From NCBI RefSeq assembly GCF_016859285.1, contig NC_053409.1, forward strand, positions 22,391,976 to 22,455,975: a DNA stretch of 64,000 nucleotides. Reading direction: 5' to 3'. This document shows, piece after piece, positions 11,501 through 26,500 of the stretch (its first letter is position 1; each line of letters begins with the position of its first letter). The DNA comes from Xiphias gladius. Lineage: Eukaryota > Chordata > Actinopteri > Istiophoriformes > Xiphiidae. The notes beneath the pieces were generated by a model that ran no database searches, was not told the origin of the DNA, and saw only the letters and a list, made by a program, of their open reading frames with translations. The translations under genes were made by a program, and so were the position numbers.

Positions 11501-14500
11501 TTTTTGGTGCTTTTTTAATTCCTCTGTGATTTATTTAGCCACATTCACACTATGATAGCCAGAAGTTTCAATCATAGTAGCAAAGTTAAATTAAAAATTA
11601 AAATTAAGTAAAATGCATTTTTTCGAGTTCTGGTTTGTCCTGTTTTTTTTGTATTGTGCAATGTGTGTTTGTGGTGGTAATGTGCCAAAGACAGTGAAGA
11701 GGAAGAATGCTAGCAAGCAAACATGGATGTAAACAGTAAAGTCCCTGGATGAGCATTAAAAGGAACAAACTTAGACATAAACGGATTCATAATAAGTCGT
11801 GACGCAGGCTTTATTTGAAAAGCAATCAGCTCTCAGTATGGGGGAGCAAAGGCAAACTGAACAAGTGATTTAATCACGTGAAAAATCCTATGATAAATTA
11901 GAAAAATAAATAACTCTTTTGGAATTAAGTTGATATTCAAAAATGTTGGGAAAAAGATATTAAAGCTCTTAGGTCAAATTGCCTTTGCATCTCTAACACT
12001 ACAATAACACACTTCCATTTAACTAATTTCCTTTTCTAGCTTTGCTTCAGGTAGACATCACTGAATGTTAAGTATCTATATCAGGATAAAAATGAAAATA
12101 AAGCTCCTAATTTCTTTTTTGTTGAAATGTCTAAAAACATTAATTTAATTAATCTTTTTCATAGTCTTTAAAGTGGAAACATATGCTAATGTAAAACTTT
12201 TTATGAGTTTTCATGCGCCTACAGATACTGTGACCTTCTCTTGCTTGTACCTTCTGGCAGCGAGTTGAGGTACTCTTTCATAAGGACCTGAACCCTCTCC
12301 AGGTAGAGCTGGATGAGCACATTGTGAAACTCTGGCCCCTTCTCATCCCACACATAGATGATGTGCTCCAAATATGGAATGGCGAGCTCGGTAAAGCCCT
12401 CTTTCAGGAAATTCAGCACCTTGTCTCGGGGCAAAGTCTCCACCTCTGTCAGGTCCTCGGTGAAAATCTGGACGGAAAGTGAGATTTTAAGCCTACATCA
12501 GAGCTTTCCTTATGGGAAGTGGGTAGAAAATAAATTCAGAGTTGATCAAGAGAGGTCCTTTTGCTATTTTTATATTCTTGGTGCTGACTCTCGATGTGAT
12601 ATCTGGAAGTTATGTGAATTAAAAGGTACAATTAACAGAATGTGCCTGTATTCATAACCAAACCAAGATATAAACACAAAAACATAAAGCAATTTTCTCC
12701 ATATGAATATGGTGGGGGAAAAAACGTGCTGAACATCCCACTGTGACAATTTTGTGTAAATGTTTCTGTGTCCCACCTTCAGGCCGTCATCAGGACAGAT
12801 CTTCAGCACCCAGGGGGAAAACTCAAAGATTATGCCCAGATTCTCCACTCCTGTGTCATAGGATTACAGTAAATAGGTTTAACTTCATCAAGGGAGATCA
12901 GTGGAAAAAACACACGATTATGGCTGTATTCAGCCATCATAGTTTCAGAAAACCTTCTTTCAAGGTGTCATATGCAGCACTGCACCATCAATAAGTGATT
13001 ACAACAATGGCTGTGAGTCATTAACACAGGAAGTACAGGGCAAATTGGCTGATCATGATAAAAACCCTATCATACTACAGTAATATATATCAGAATGTAT
13101 TACTTCTGATAAATGCACATTTTTCTGAAATAAAAACCAGGGCAGCAGCACAAGTCAAGGGATTAGTCAATTGAAAGAAAAATAAACTGCAACTATGTTG
13201 ACATTGTATTAAAAATTTAAGTCCTTTTTGTCAGCAAAAATGACTAACATTCCCTAATCCCAGCCTCTGCAATAAGAGGATTGCTGTGTCTCTCTGTTTT
13301 ATGTCATTGTAAAATCTTGGCCAAAGCAAAACATTTAAAAGATGTCACCCTGGACTCGGAAAAATAGTAAAAAACCGTCAATCCAATTTTCTTATGCATT
13401 TTACACAGATTATGAAAATAATTGTTGCATTAATCTATAATGAAAACAACCATAAAGTGCAGCCCAACAATGCAGTGTGATGGATAAAATACCAGTGGTA
13501 GAAATTTGCTATATATGCATTATTAAAAAAATATCAACATGATTTTATTTAATCGTCGAGAAAAAAAAAAAAAGTTAATTGTTGTAATGATTTTATTGAC
13601 CATCACTAAGCCTAACTACAATTAAAGAATAAAACTCAGCTACAGAGGCTAGAAGCCTGCAAACAGTGTTTGATATTTTTTGCCTCTACAACTAATTTCG
13701 TTGGAAATTTGCTGGATTGCTCTTCAATTTAATCAGAGATTAGAAAATAGGCGAAAGTGTGATGGGAGCAAACCAAAACAAAATCACTTCCAACACGTTT
13801 TTTTTTCTAAAGCCAAGAGAAAACCTTCGACCTGAAGAAATAACACACTCTTTGTGACTGAAAGCTTATAAACAAATCATGGGCACAGTCTTTGTTACCA
13901 AGTCTTTATACCAAAGTTTACCAATTAATTTGACACTGACACCTTTAACAATAAACACACACACAGCATCTTTTAACTGTCAAGTACCCAGTGAGTGCAG
14001 GATTTATCTTGGCATCACTGTTGTGCAACTATTGTGCAACAACTATTCACAGAGTTGCACAGAAAATACTGGCACACACTGTACAAAAGCCTCACATTTA
14101 GTCAGTTCCAGACGTATGAAGGGCTACAGACAGTTGCATGCGACAGATGCAGACAATACATTTCATCCAACATCCACAATCAATCAGAGTGAAAGTTTCC
14201 TCAGAGGCTTTCCCAAAAGCACGCCAACAAATTTAACATATCTAGTGGAGATGACATACTTTGACACTCTAAGATAAAACAGACTTGAGTTTGCGGTTGA
14301 TCCTTACCCAGTCTTTGGAGGTATTCCACTGTTCGCTCGTGGCCCTTCAGCGGAGAGTTGGCCTTGGTGGATTGGTCCAGCAGCACCTGCAGAGCTGCGA
14401 GAGGGCAAACAGGGGGTAGAGAAGTGAGGGGAGGCAAGTGAAAGGGGGGCAAGAACAAATATGAGATTAGTCTGAGGGATGGAAAGTAGCAAGATGTCAT

Positions 14501-17500
14501 CTACTCTGCTGTGTACATAATTCCTCCGTCAACAGAAATTGGATGAAGCACATAACAGTGTTAATTGGTGGCTGGGAACAGCTGGTCTGAATTGGCAGAG
14601 GAAGAGAGAGGCAGACTTCAAGCAGCATGACATCATGAGCACAAACTGCAGCGGGCCGATTAAAACCAGCCACACTCACACCGAGAACGGCCCAGAATCT
14701 ATCACGGAATACTGCCAGAAACCAAACAACATTAAGACAGCCCTGATCTAAAAGGATGACGAGTCGACCACATGCAGGAAACCACCTCTGAGACAAACTG
14801 TGAAGCCTGACGGAGCTGTTCCAACCTACGCCCACTATACGGCTTCGTTACAAGGACATAACTGGTACCTAGTGAATTTAAATGGCACAATCCAGCTTAC
14901 AATGGCTGTTGTATCTGAATGAGGAGATAATGAGGAGAATTCTGACAAAGGCCCACATAGGTCTGGCATCAAGTGATCCCTTATTTAAATAATAAACCAC
15001 AAATTCAACAACCCATTTAAAAGAGAAATTGGGAACAGATGTTTCATTGCATTTTAATGTGACGTGCTCAGTTGTCATGCTGTGGTGTGCAACAGATAAA
15101 CCATACTCCTACGCAAACCACAGAAATAAACTTGAACTCTGATATCAGTCAATATCCAGTGATTGACTTCTGTTGTATGCCACGGGACGATTAATTTCCC
15201 ACTTCGGAAAAAAACAATAATCTCAGAGGAAATGTCAGTGGTAAGTGATTCGGAATTGTGTTTTATTTGTTTGAAATAAAACACTCTTTTTCTTTTAACC
15301 TTAATTTAACATTTTGAAAATATGTAGAGAGCGATTTCTTTAACCAGCAGGATTTATACACAGAACAATGACACTGTATGTACTTTCATATGAACTCAAC
15401 TTTATATGCAACAGATGTGGCTTTTCTCACGGACGGACTTTAACTAGCTGAAATCATTTACCGTAGATCGTTCGCTGTAGAATAAGCCATTGTTCAAGCT
15501 TCGTTGTTCTTCAATATGGACAATTTATTAAAAACAAAAACAAAACAAAACAAAGAATAAGCCTGTTTTTTACTTCCAGTAGTTTGAAAACAGTATGTCA
15601 GTCAACCAATGAGGAAATATCTAAAAAGGAATCTCTGCAGTAATATAGCTTTTGCGGCTGACAAATTATGGTCTACATATCTTCATTTTTACATTTCTAA
15701 TTAAAGCAACAGTGCAGTGATCACTAATATGGCTTAGATTGTAAAACCACCGCTGACATTTCCTTTTCTCACATTTCGGATGAAATTAGAAAGGAAAAGC
15801 TCAAGTGTGATTAATAGCATTGATAATGAGTGCAATTCCTTTAGGTGAGCCAGTTCCAGGGTGCTTGTATTGTGCATGCAGGCGTACTGTCACGGCTTAC
15901 TGGGACACTTAATGGAACTGAGCCACCGTCAAAAAAATTTGTCTCACAAGTCAAAATGCCTGCTGCCGAAAAGGTCTAAAACCAGTTTGGCTCCGTCTCG
16001 AATTGAGGTCAGTGCAAATTTCTTTAGAATAAGAGATACAGATTTCAGTTAACTCATCTGAATGAAACAGGCACAGAGGGAGACTAAACCAAAAGACACT
16101 CGGAGAGAAAAAATTCTGTCTGATACCCCTGTGAACCCATCCTACAGTATACAGTATGTCTGAATGTGACTCCCAACATGTATCTTAGATTTACAGAAAT
16201 TCTTGTGTGAACATAAGTACATTGACCAGTTTCTGTTATTCAAAGTTACTTATACTGTAGGTTTATCCTCTTCCCGTTACTCATTCATGGAAAATTAAGA
16301 AGAAAAAAAAAAGCATATTTGAACCTGCACTTGAACCTGAGAGATATCTGCCAGTTCTCCATAGGAGCCCACAACAGCTGAAAGAGGTGTATAAATCCCC
16401 ACCGTTTCAAATGAATTATTACGCACCAAATCACTCAATCAAATGGAATTCAAATTGCTTTTGCAAAGGATCAGTGCAAATACACACCTAAGGACGTGAC
16501 ATTAATGGCATGTCTTTTAGACAGAGATGGGTGAAAAGTCAAGTCACTCTGTAAATAAACTGTCCTCTTGAAGTAAGGCGGATCACTTCTTTTGCTTGTG
16601 TCAAGTATAAACTCAAAATATGCACAAAATATCTTGGTTTGAATTAAAAAACAATGTCATGATCTCATACTTTTGAGATAAATTTGTAATTTTACAAAAA
16701 AAACTAATAAAAGTAAAATATTGTTCCTTTTCAGATTGTTATCTGTGGCTCAGTGGACCTGTTAAAGCCAAAAAAACCAGAGTGTAAAACATTGTTAGAA
16801 CTGCCGCAAAGCACAGGCTGTATTCAAGACAGATTTAATAGGGGTCTTAGAACCATGAAATGACTGTGGACATGACTCAAAGATCTGTCTTACAATTGTT
16901 GTACTACAACAGGAGCATAGACGTCTCCCGTAATTATACACAGCTTCTTTCTACAGATGACACTGGATCATTTATCAGATTAAGATTCAATATCACATGA
17001 ATGGATTGCAGCACAGGTGGTTGACCAGCAGTCAGACTCTTACCTTTCTGGTGCAGGCCCTTCTTCTCATACAGAATAATGAGCTCGCTATACTTGTGAG
17101 CCTTCTTGAGGACATACTCGCTCTCCTCGATGTGGCAGTGGTTGTTTTCGAGACGCAGCAGGGGGGACACCAGGGCCACATTGGTCTGATGGGTTAGAAG
17201 CAGATTACACAATATGAACACCGCACATTTCCAAGTTTCCTTTCAACTGATTTCAGCTAGTGTTTCACCCAAAGACTACAAGCAGGTGGCTTCACTGATT
17301 ATCCGAATCTTCTCTGCTTCACAATGTGTTTATCATTTAAATAATCTGGTGCAGATGCTTGGCACTCCGAAGCATGCACTATCGTAGAGGATCCCCAGGC
17401 ACTTCTAGGTCCATCCAGCATAATCTGGGTCTACCCTGGGAGTTTCACTGCTGAAATAGGTCTTATTATGAGCTCTAAATGGAAGCACCTGGTGGCACGT

Positions 17501-20500
17501 TCCCTGAGTCCACAAATCAAATGAACTGCCCCATTTCATAGTGGAGAAACAGCAGAAAGACTTTGATGCATATCTAGACTGTTACACTCCTCAAGCAGAG
17601 CCCAACCATTCTGTGGAGAAACTTACTTTGGATGCTTATGTCTGTGATCTCATTCCTCATTCAAACAACACGTTGTTTTTAACTTTACCATTTATTAAGT
17701 TTGACACATAGATTGCCTCGTAAATTGAAGGTTTTGCTTTGGTGCCCAGGTATCTACTTCGTCAAAACACCAGAAACCAATTACTGCAGCTACTATACCT
17801 GAATGAAAGTCAAATTCACAGTACTTTTAACAGTGACTCAGTTTTCGTTGCTTCGAAGTAAATCTGCCAAGGAGCTGTTTAACACAGGACCCATCAGGGC
17901 TACATGTGAAATACATTTTACTGCCTAGTGTTGCTGCCAGTTTCTGTCAGTGTTAGAAATTACTTATGAAATCATTTCATTTTGCTGTTAGTCGAGGGTG
18001 AAGACTGCCAAGTTTGTAAGAGCTGAAATAACTTAAAGTGAACTAACAATTACAGGTTGGTTGTTAATCAAAAAGTACAATATTAGACTTGAATGGCTGG
18101 TATTTGTCTGTCCCCGGTTAATCCAACCTTCCTGTGTGTATCCATAAACCTACAGAGTGAAAAGACTGAGGCCCATTAGGGAAAAGAACAAAAACATTTT
18201 TTTTAAAAACCTTTTACAGTTCAAAGGTTATAATAAATGTTTTTTTTCATTTCTTTTTTTGACTATGTATTTCTTTCCAAAATAAAAAAAACTGAAAAAT
18301 TAAAACATAATATAAAAACAATGATACATTGCAGAGGACAGTAGGTCACCTAAGTGTTCCATTAACAAAACACTGACACACTGTAAGGAGAGAATGCTGT
18401 TAAATACATCAAGTAAAAGAATGAAAAATAAGAAGATCATGTCCTTACATGCAGGTAACATTTCAGTAGGGTGGTATCAATGATCTGCAGGAGTTTCTTG
18501 CGGCTTTTAATAGTCGGGGTGCCCTCCATGAGTGGAGATGTTGTGGAAGGGTCAGAGTCATTCAGCTGTTTCACCAGGTGGCTGCGTTTCTGTGAGGACA
18601 TAAAAAAATAAAGGTAGATTATGAATACTGAACTTCCTTTATTGTCACTCTTAATATGTTTTTATTTTAATGTTACGACCTTTCAGCTTTTATTAGTTTA
18701 CACAGAGCCTCATTTAAAGCTGAAATCCTTTATAATGTGGAGTCTGACATAATGCCATGACAGACATCATACACACCTGGGTGAGGTAATCAATGAGCGC
18801 GAGATGAGCCTTCTCCAGCTCTGCCCCGGACAGTGTGGGCAGAGGGTTGGGATAGTGCAGCTGTTTGCGGTAGTCTGACGGGAGCAGGTCCGGGTACAGT
18901 CCGATCACGTGGGTGGGGTCTGCAGAGCACAGGAGTCAGAATTTGTCAAATTTTATTCGTTGTACGACACTTGAGTTTGCTCAGCAGTCCTTGATTACAA
19001 GAAAGTGTGCTCTGAGGACTGAGTTTATATTATAAACACAAAACATTAACACAACACATACAGTACAAATTCATATGTGAATTAAAATATTTCCATCAAT
19101 AGATACAATAAGCAACAGATGTCTAATGAGTTCAACAAGAAAGGAAAGACAAGTAGGCAGAATAAACATGATCAAATTATGACTCGATTCACCTGAATTA
19201 AGTTGCCATCATGTGGGTGAAATGGGTGATATTTACATTAGTAAAAGTCAGCTGACCTGACCAAAGGTAAGAATCTTTCAAAGGCAGAACACATTATTTT
19301 CATAAAATAATCTCAGATGTCTAACACTTAATGTGTAGTCCTACAGTACTTAGTGAATTACAACAATGTATTACAGGTTAAAAATAAGGCATTAGGTTCT
19401 GTTTTACAAATTTGGCCTGAATTGACAGATTTTAGGTGAGAGCTCTACCTGTTCCGAGTTTGGCAAACACCTGCATGGAGTCATCAAATCTCTTCTGGCA
19501 AAACAGATTGAAGGCATAGAGATTCTGGATGTGATGTATCTGCTGCTTCTTATCACCATCTGAATCATCCTTCATCTTCTGGCAGAAAAGAAAAAAAAAA
19601 AAAAAAAAGCAGAGAAAAAAATTCATCACGCTACAGCAAAAATATCTCCAAATTAATAGTCAGAATGCTAACTTCCAAGAATGAGAAGAAAATCATATGA
19701 ATGGCTTTCTTTGTTCTTGGAAATGCTCCTGGAAAACCAGATTGTTAGATAAGCTGACCATAAAGAACCGAATCACGAGCGTCTTACTGTTTGACCATAC
19801 TGCTCCTAATCAAGATAAGTGTTTGTGTTCTATCCTCTGAGCTAAAAGCACAAATTGAATCCTCGGGAATTTAATAACAAGGCTTCGTAGTAGAGTGAAT
19901 GGTTCTGTTGCTCACCGCCAGCTGAAGAGCCAGCTCAAATTGCTTGTCCTGAAGAAGCTGGCGGATCTGGCTGGCTATTGACACGGGCACCAGGCGCCAC
20001 ACAAAGTGGTTGCTGGCAACATACACAATATTTTGCCTGTGAAAGATAAGAGGAGAAAACAAGATTAGAGAGAACAGGTCGGAACAAAAGTGTTTTTATT
20101 TTTGTAAGGAGGAACTGACATTATCAGTCTCATTCTCAGGAGACATGGAAAACAAGAGAACTGATGAAAGCAGCAAACGATACATGATATTCATTCTTTT
20201 GAGGGATGTTGTGCATCGTAAACAGAGTGGGATCATCAAAAAAAGGTCAACATTCATTATCAAACCTGTAACTATACACCAACAGTGCTGCAACAGCCAC
20301 TGCAGGCTTTTTTTTTTTTTTAAGCTAAAATACTATAGCACTGAATGGGTATTGCTGCCACTATGTGAAAAAAGGACACACACACTTCACAGCTTCTCAT
20401 TATATCATGAAAGATTTCTCATCTCAGTGAGATTCTTTTCACAATATCACATTATATTTTTCATGTTATTATGACATTTTCTTTTTACTACATAGCAAAT

Positions 20501-23500
20501 TATTCCATTATGCAAGACCCTTTTCTTGTTGTAACCTCTTATCATTTTATCTTGTTATATCTTGAAACGTTCCCATTTTAACACAATCTGTATCTCATTA
20601 AAAACAAGAAATGTTTCTCGTTATAACATGGTAAGTTGGTAAAAGTTGGTATGTTGATAAAACAAGTACACACAACTAATCATAAATCTTTCAATTTACT
20701 ACCATTCTTTGCAAAGTCTGACAAATATAATGGTAAAGTCTGAATTCTACAGAAAAATCTTTTTAGGAGGTGCAACAATGCAACAAAGGAAAGCATTGTG
20801 TGAAAGGCTGGACTTCTGCATTAAAGTAAACAGTTGACTGCAAAATCTGTATATGCTGAAGCTTGATCAAAATCAGGAAATCTGACTGCAGTTTGCAACT
20901 GAGATAACTGCCTCTACAAGAATTAACTGACAGAAAAATCTAACAAAAATTACAATTCACTAATGACAACTAAACTTCACAGAGGACTGCCTGCCTCACC
21001 CAGCTGAGGTGATGAAGCGAGGTCTCTGCAGCTCCACACTCTGCACCAGCAGCCTCGGCTCAAAGGTCCTGATCTCCACGTACCGAGGGAGAACAGCAAT
21101 GATGTATGGAGGCTGGTGCTCTGGGAACATTAGAGAGGCGGCAACAGTATCACATTTTTTGTGCACATCAACCACAACCAAATTAACACAAGTGGGTCTG
21201 TGATATAAAAAATAATACATATCCTCTGCAAATCAGCTAATAACTGTTAATACATAGGTCTGGTTGACAGTTCGACTTTTTGAGGAAAAGAAGGTAATTT
21301 AAGTTTTTGGATATAAAATAACACTTGTATAAAATGGGTAATATACACAGTACTTTGCCTACAATATGTTTTTTTTTCCCCCCCATAATGGAACACAAAC
21401 CGGCCACTCCACATCAACTGACACCTGTAGCACATACAGACAGAAGTAGTAGTCGAAGTACAGTAGCCATGATGGGTGTGAATTTGATAAAATTGCTTTT
21501 TCTGCAGATTTCAATGCTAGGAAACAGGACAGTGGTGTATTACGACAAGTTGGTGTCCATCAAGGTGCTGGTGGTGTGGCCATTCACAGAGAAATCAGTG
21601 TATTACGGTGTTTTAACATGCATCATACAGCATGTGTTGCTCTTTAGGCTTTAAAAGTGGGCAAATTATTTTCTTGATTTTTAATCAGACGTTGAGAAAA
21701 AGGGGGGCAATAGCAATAACTTTTATCTCTTTCTATTTAATTTTCCCCTTTGAGAGTTTTGCCTTTCGATGCAACATAAACTCTCTGTCTTGAGAGCAGG
21801 TGCCTCGTTTCTGATTATGGAGTGTCGACCTTAAGGCTAATGGGGCAGGAAATCTAGCTGGAGACAGTCATCTAGACAGGCCTGAGGCTGAAGCCCAGGC
21901 TCTCTGCTCCAGCCACGACCAGTCCAGACGGTCAGTTAAAAGTATTTTAAATTGGCCGGCATTGATCCTCTGGTGATGCACGCCAAAGCCAGTGTTGACT
22001 GTACCAAAACGAGGAAATTGCAAACTGTATGAAACCGATGCTTGAAGGCTTAATTTCCCCTTCATATTGTTCCTCTCTGCATTCAAATGAGCACAGAAAG
22101 AGGGGCCTTTAAAACAATACGTCATCTGCATCACTTCTGTCGAAAAGTTCATCAGTAACCCAGACCTGTGGTGTCTTAGTCACAGGATAAAAAAGCTGTC
22201 CTAAAACTGTCTTTCCTCCTCTGACATGTGGAAAACAGCAGCACAGCTCAGACAGACTGGAAACAAAGACTTTACACAAGGGAAGGAAAGATTAAGGAAG
22301 AGAAAAGAAAAGGCAGACAGCAGCTAGATGACAACAGCTGACAGAACAGTGGCAGTATTTAGGCCAAATGCTTTATCAGGTGTCTGTTTTAATATCCGAT
22401 TACTATGTGAAAAGACCTGCTCAATTGATGGGAAAAAAAGTGAACATACTGTCCTGTCACAGGCACAAGGTGCATACATAACATTTCTTAAACAGTCAAT
22501 GAAATCAAATAGCAACATACCAAACACTTTATACAGATGCAGTAAATGCTGCATACTGTACAATTCAATAGCTCACTATTATCAGACAGGAACAGAAACT
22601 TTTATCTTGACTTTTATATTTTACCAAAGAGGAAGGAGATTAATCTCAGACTAAGCTCACACCTGTGCTGAAAGACTTCCAATTACGATATTTTAGACAC
22701 TGAGTATGTTTTCTAATTTCTGTGCCAAACAAAAACCAGTGTGTGACCTCGAATTAGGTAAATTTTATACCTTTCATTAAAACTAAATGTCATAATTGTT
22801 GTCTTCTGTCCTCATGTGCCAAAATGCCTCCCTGTGGTGTTCCCTTGTTTGGTCTACTGTGTTTATTTTTCTCTTGCCAGTGCAGAGGGGTATCCTCATG
22901 GGCGAGCTTGTTAAAGTTAAGTGGTCAAATTTATAACAGACAATGTCCTCATCAAAATCAATAGATGCTTGTCCTTCAGATGAAATAAACTCTAATAAAA
23001 TGTAGTATGTATTATTGAAATGTGACTAAGATGACGGTTTTATTGTTTATAAAGCCTGAAAGGAAAGCACAACAAAAAAATGTAGCGGATTTTGAAATCA
23101 ACTGCCAGGAGTGACACATTTTGGCAAAACATTTTCTGTGATATCTGGAGGACTAACAATAAACTATAGAGAGCTGGGGGAGGATATTTGGCTATTGTTA
23201 CTCTGCATGTGTGTCTCCTTTTGTCTTTGCTGTCAGTTTCTATTGATACTGAATACAAGTTAACTCTAGCAAAGACATCAAGAGTGATTAAAGGATAGAA
23301 ACAGCAACTACGATTAGGTATGAAGTAATTCGTTCTTCATATGCACGGATATATAACAGCTTGAGCAACTAAAATTTTTATAGTCTGCAACCTTAAATAA
23401 AATAGACAAACATCTACAACATAACAGTGTCGAACCACAGAAAAGGCCTCATACTATTTGATGTTGCATTTCTTTCTTACCCATCGCTATAGGGATGTCT

Positions 23501-26500
23501 GTCCAGTTCAGGGCACACTTCTGGGTGCAAACGCCCTCTTCATTTAGGACCACAGTTAGGTCATCCTGCCCAACAGCCACCTTCCCATCAGCCAGTGGGG
23601 CAACCAGAGGTTCTAACTGTTTCCCAGTGGGGAAGAGCTCTTTGATGGAGCCACGGCCATCCATCTGGTTTTACAGGAGAGATAATATGGGTGAGTCAAG
23701 AGATACATTAATAATTAATAATACTATTAATAATACCTTAGTGACATAAACTTTATCTTTAAGGTCAGTCACAAAGTGCTTTATACAGATAAAACAACAT
23801 TAACAAAATGCCGATTAGATGAGGAATAACTCTACTAAGCATTAGTTGATAATATAAATAACAGGAATAAGAAACACAAAGAAAAATGCCTAAATTAAAA
23901 CACACAAATTCAAGGACAACAAAACAGACAAGACAAGAACTAACAGCCCGCTTCTGAAGTGTGTTTTCAGAAGTGGTATATAAATATCATTTTAAAGTGA
24001 TACTCCTCTCAAGATCTGTCTATGACACACTCCGTGAAAGGCACCTCCAAAATGCTTCTTGCAAGACTAAAAGGGATGAGCGTTCCAAATGCAAAAGATA
24101 AGATTATGGGTGGAGGATCACTTTAAACTGTAGGCTGCGACAGAAAAATACAGCTGAGTTTAAAAAGCTTAGCGATAACCTTTCCTGTAGCACATACCCG
24201 AATAAGGTAATAGTCTCGTTTGAAACCAACACATATGGAGTTTTCACACCATGCCATGGACTTTGGAATATCTGGTGCACCAAAGTCCCCCTAATAGACA
24301 AAAGGAAAACATTAAAATGACTACATATGTCAAAGGGTTGGGAAAAAACCTCCTCAATCTGGATCACACTGAAGTGAGTCACATCTCAAATTTATTTTAT
24401 TTTACCTGTAGCTCGTGGAACTCTCTATCCTTCCAGTAATACAGCTGGAGTTTCTTTTTTACTGCGACACACATTCTCAACCTTTCCTCTCCTGAGATGG
24501 TTTGCTGAGGAAAAAGAAGAAAAAAAAGAGACAAAATATACAATTCATGACTTAAAATCGGGGAAAATATGAGTACAACACAGAAATGTGGAAATGAAAA
24601 GAAAAATATCATTGTTATGACTGTCTTTTGCCTGTTTTAGTCCATTTATTGCAAATTACAGTACATTCTTAAAATATTCTGTTGAATAGACATCTAAATG
24701 CACTTTCCTATCTTCAAGGCAGCCATTGTACACAGCAAATAGAGACTGACGCTTGAGCTTCATATTGATCAGACATAATGTTGCTTTTTTTTTTTGTCAA
24801 TGAAGATGTTATGATTTATAGTGTGTGTATGTGCTGGTGAGAAGCAGCAGATATTAGATTTTAGGATCGCTGCCGGCGTTGATACTGCATGAAGAAGAAC
24901 AATGACCCTGACATGTAATGCAAATCTTCGTATAGGATTGTAACCACTCTTACGTCTTGAGCCCTCTGTTTGAATCTGTTAATCCATACACTACTTCAGC
25001 AGCACCAAAGGTTTTCAAAATGATAAATTACCAATCTTAAGTCTTTACTTCTCTTTTTTTTCTAAATGTACTGCAATTTGGAAAACAGAGGGTGCCCATT
25101 GCCAGAGGTTGCTCAGACTATGGTGAGCTCTAGGGAACAGTCAGTAGTAATATGAGTTGTCTAGAAAATTAAAAATAATAGTAATGACCCACTCAAACCC
25201 TAATTTGATCACGCTCGATAAACCAGTTCATTTAAAGCTCCCTGGTCATAAAACAGCTTACTATTAAGTCACTAACACATCTGCCTTTTCTCTTTTATTT
25301 TTCCACTGACGTATAGCTGTATGGCTGTAGCATTGTACATACTATACAAGTGAAAACTGTTCTGAGTAGAAATTTAGAATGGGAGGCAATATAAATGCAC
25401 AAAATGATAGAAATGCTGTGCAGTAACAATACTGCTGACATGTTGCCTAAAATCCACTGTAACCGACCTGCAGGTCGCATGCAAAGAGCGTGGCTCCTTT
25501 GGCTTTGGACACCACAGTGATCTGCTGGAAGGTGAGGAGGTCATGGACGTGGATGTTGTTCTCTGCCGGAGAGAATCAAAGAGATTTTATGTATATTTGT
25601 GATGATAATGTAGATAAATACTATGCTGAGCGTGTCAATACATAAGCTTATTTTAGTTTCAAAGCAGTAAGATTTAACAAAGTATGACCTTTCAACTCAA
25701 GGTCCCAAAAAGGTTGTGAAATACTGTTCTAAAAGTCAAGAATGAACTCTTACACTAAAATCACATTCTAAATCCTAAAACTGTGTTCTTGAGAAAAACT
25801 TACCCAGAAGACTGACGAGAATTTTGTACTGTGAGACAACGTAGAGCTGTAGAAAGAGTAAGAAACACAGATAAAGGGGTTCAAACCAAATAAATCCAAG
25901 ACCAACCAGGCATTAGTGTGAACATGAACAGTACATAACACGTGGGCTGAGAAAACACAAGAGCTGAAATGTTTAACCCAATTTGGCTGGGACTCCTGCC
26001 ACTATCCGTTAGCATGATAAATTTACAAAACCATACTGTTCAAGTTGAAGGTTGATCTGAGCCATCACAACAACCATGTTTGGCATTCTAAGTTGGCATG
26101 TGGATGGGTCTTGAGGTGTGTAGAGAATCATTCAAAGAGAGGGAGATGGCCATTTGCAATTTAAAGAGAGGAACTGAGGCGGAGAGAGTGAAATGAGGCT
26201 TATGTTTCCTATCAGACAGTCCTATTACTGGCAATAACAGGAAAATACAGCATGTAGTCCTAAAAATGTGGAAGTATTTGAATTGTAACATCCCTCACCA
26301 GACTTCAAATGCTACTTCCTCACAGAGTTTTTAATTTATGAAGAAATAAGTTGTGGTTATCCTAAATCTCATCCTGCAGTCTTATCTACCTGCTGAATTT
26401 TCTTTGAGAAGTTCTTATTGGACTTTTCCAGTGTCACCTCAAACCGGTTGGTGCCTAAGGAGAAAAGAGACATGTTTATCAAAAATCATCATCATCACTC

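Noticed and set aside
13879..14277. 132-codon plus-strand open frame
   Set aside because: Lies within a VPS39 intron, low-complexity and threonine-rich, with no known domain.
14308..14386. VPS39 exon acceptor directly before GTGCTGCTGG
   Set aside because: Using that CTGCAG acceptor puts the join out of frame. The acceptor eight bases upstream gives QKALQVLLDQ, as in human.
20480..20640. Degenerate CTTGTTAT / TCTCGTTATAAC words suggesting a satellite
   Set aside because: The spacing and sequence are too irregular to define a unit, and it looks like ordinary AT-rich intron.
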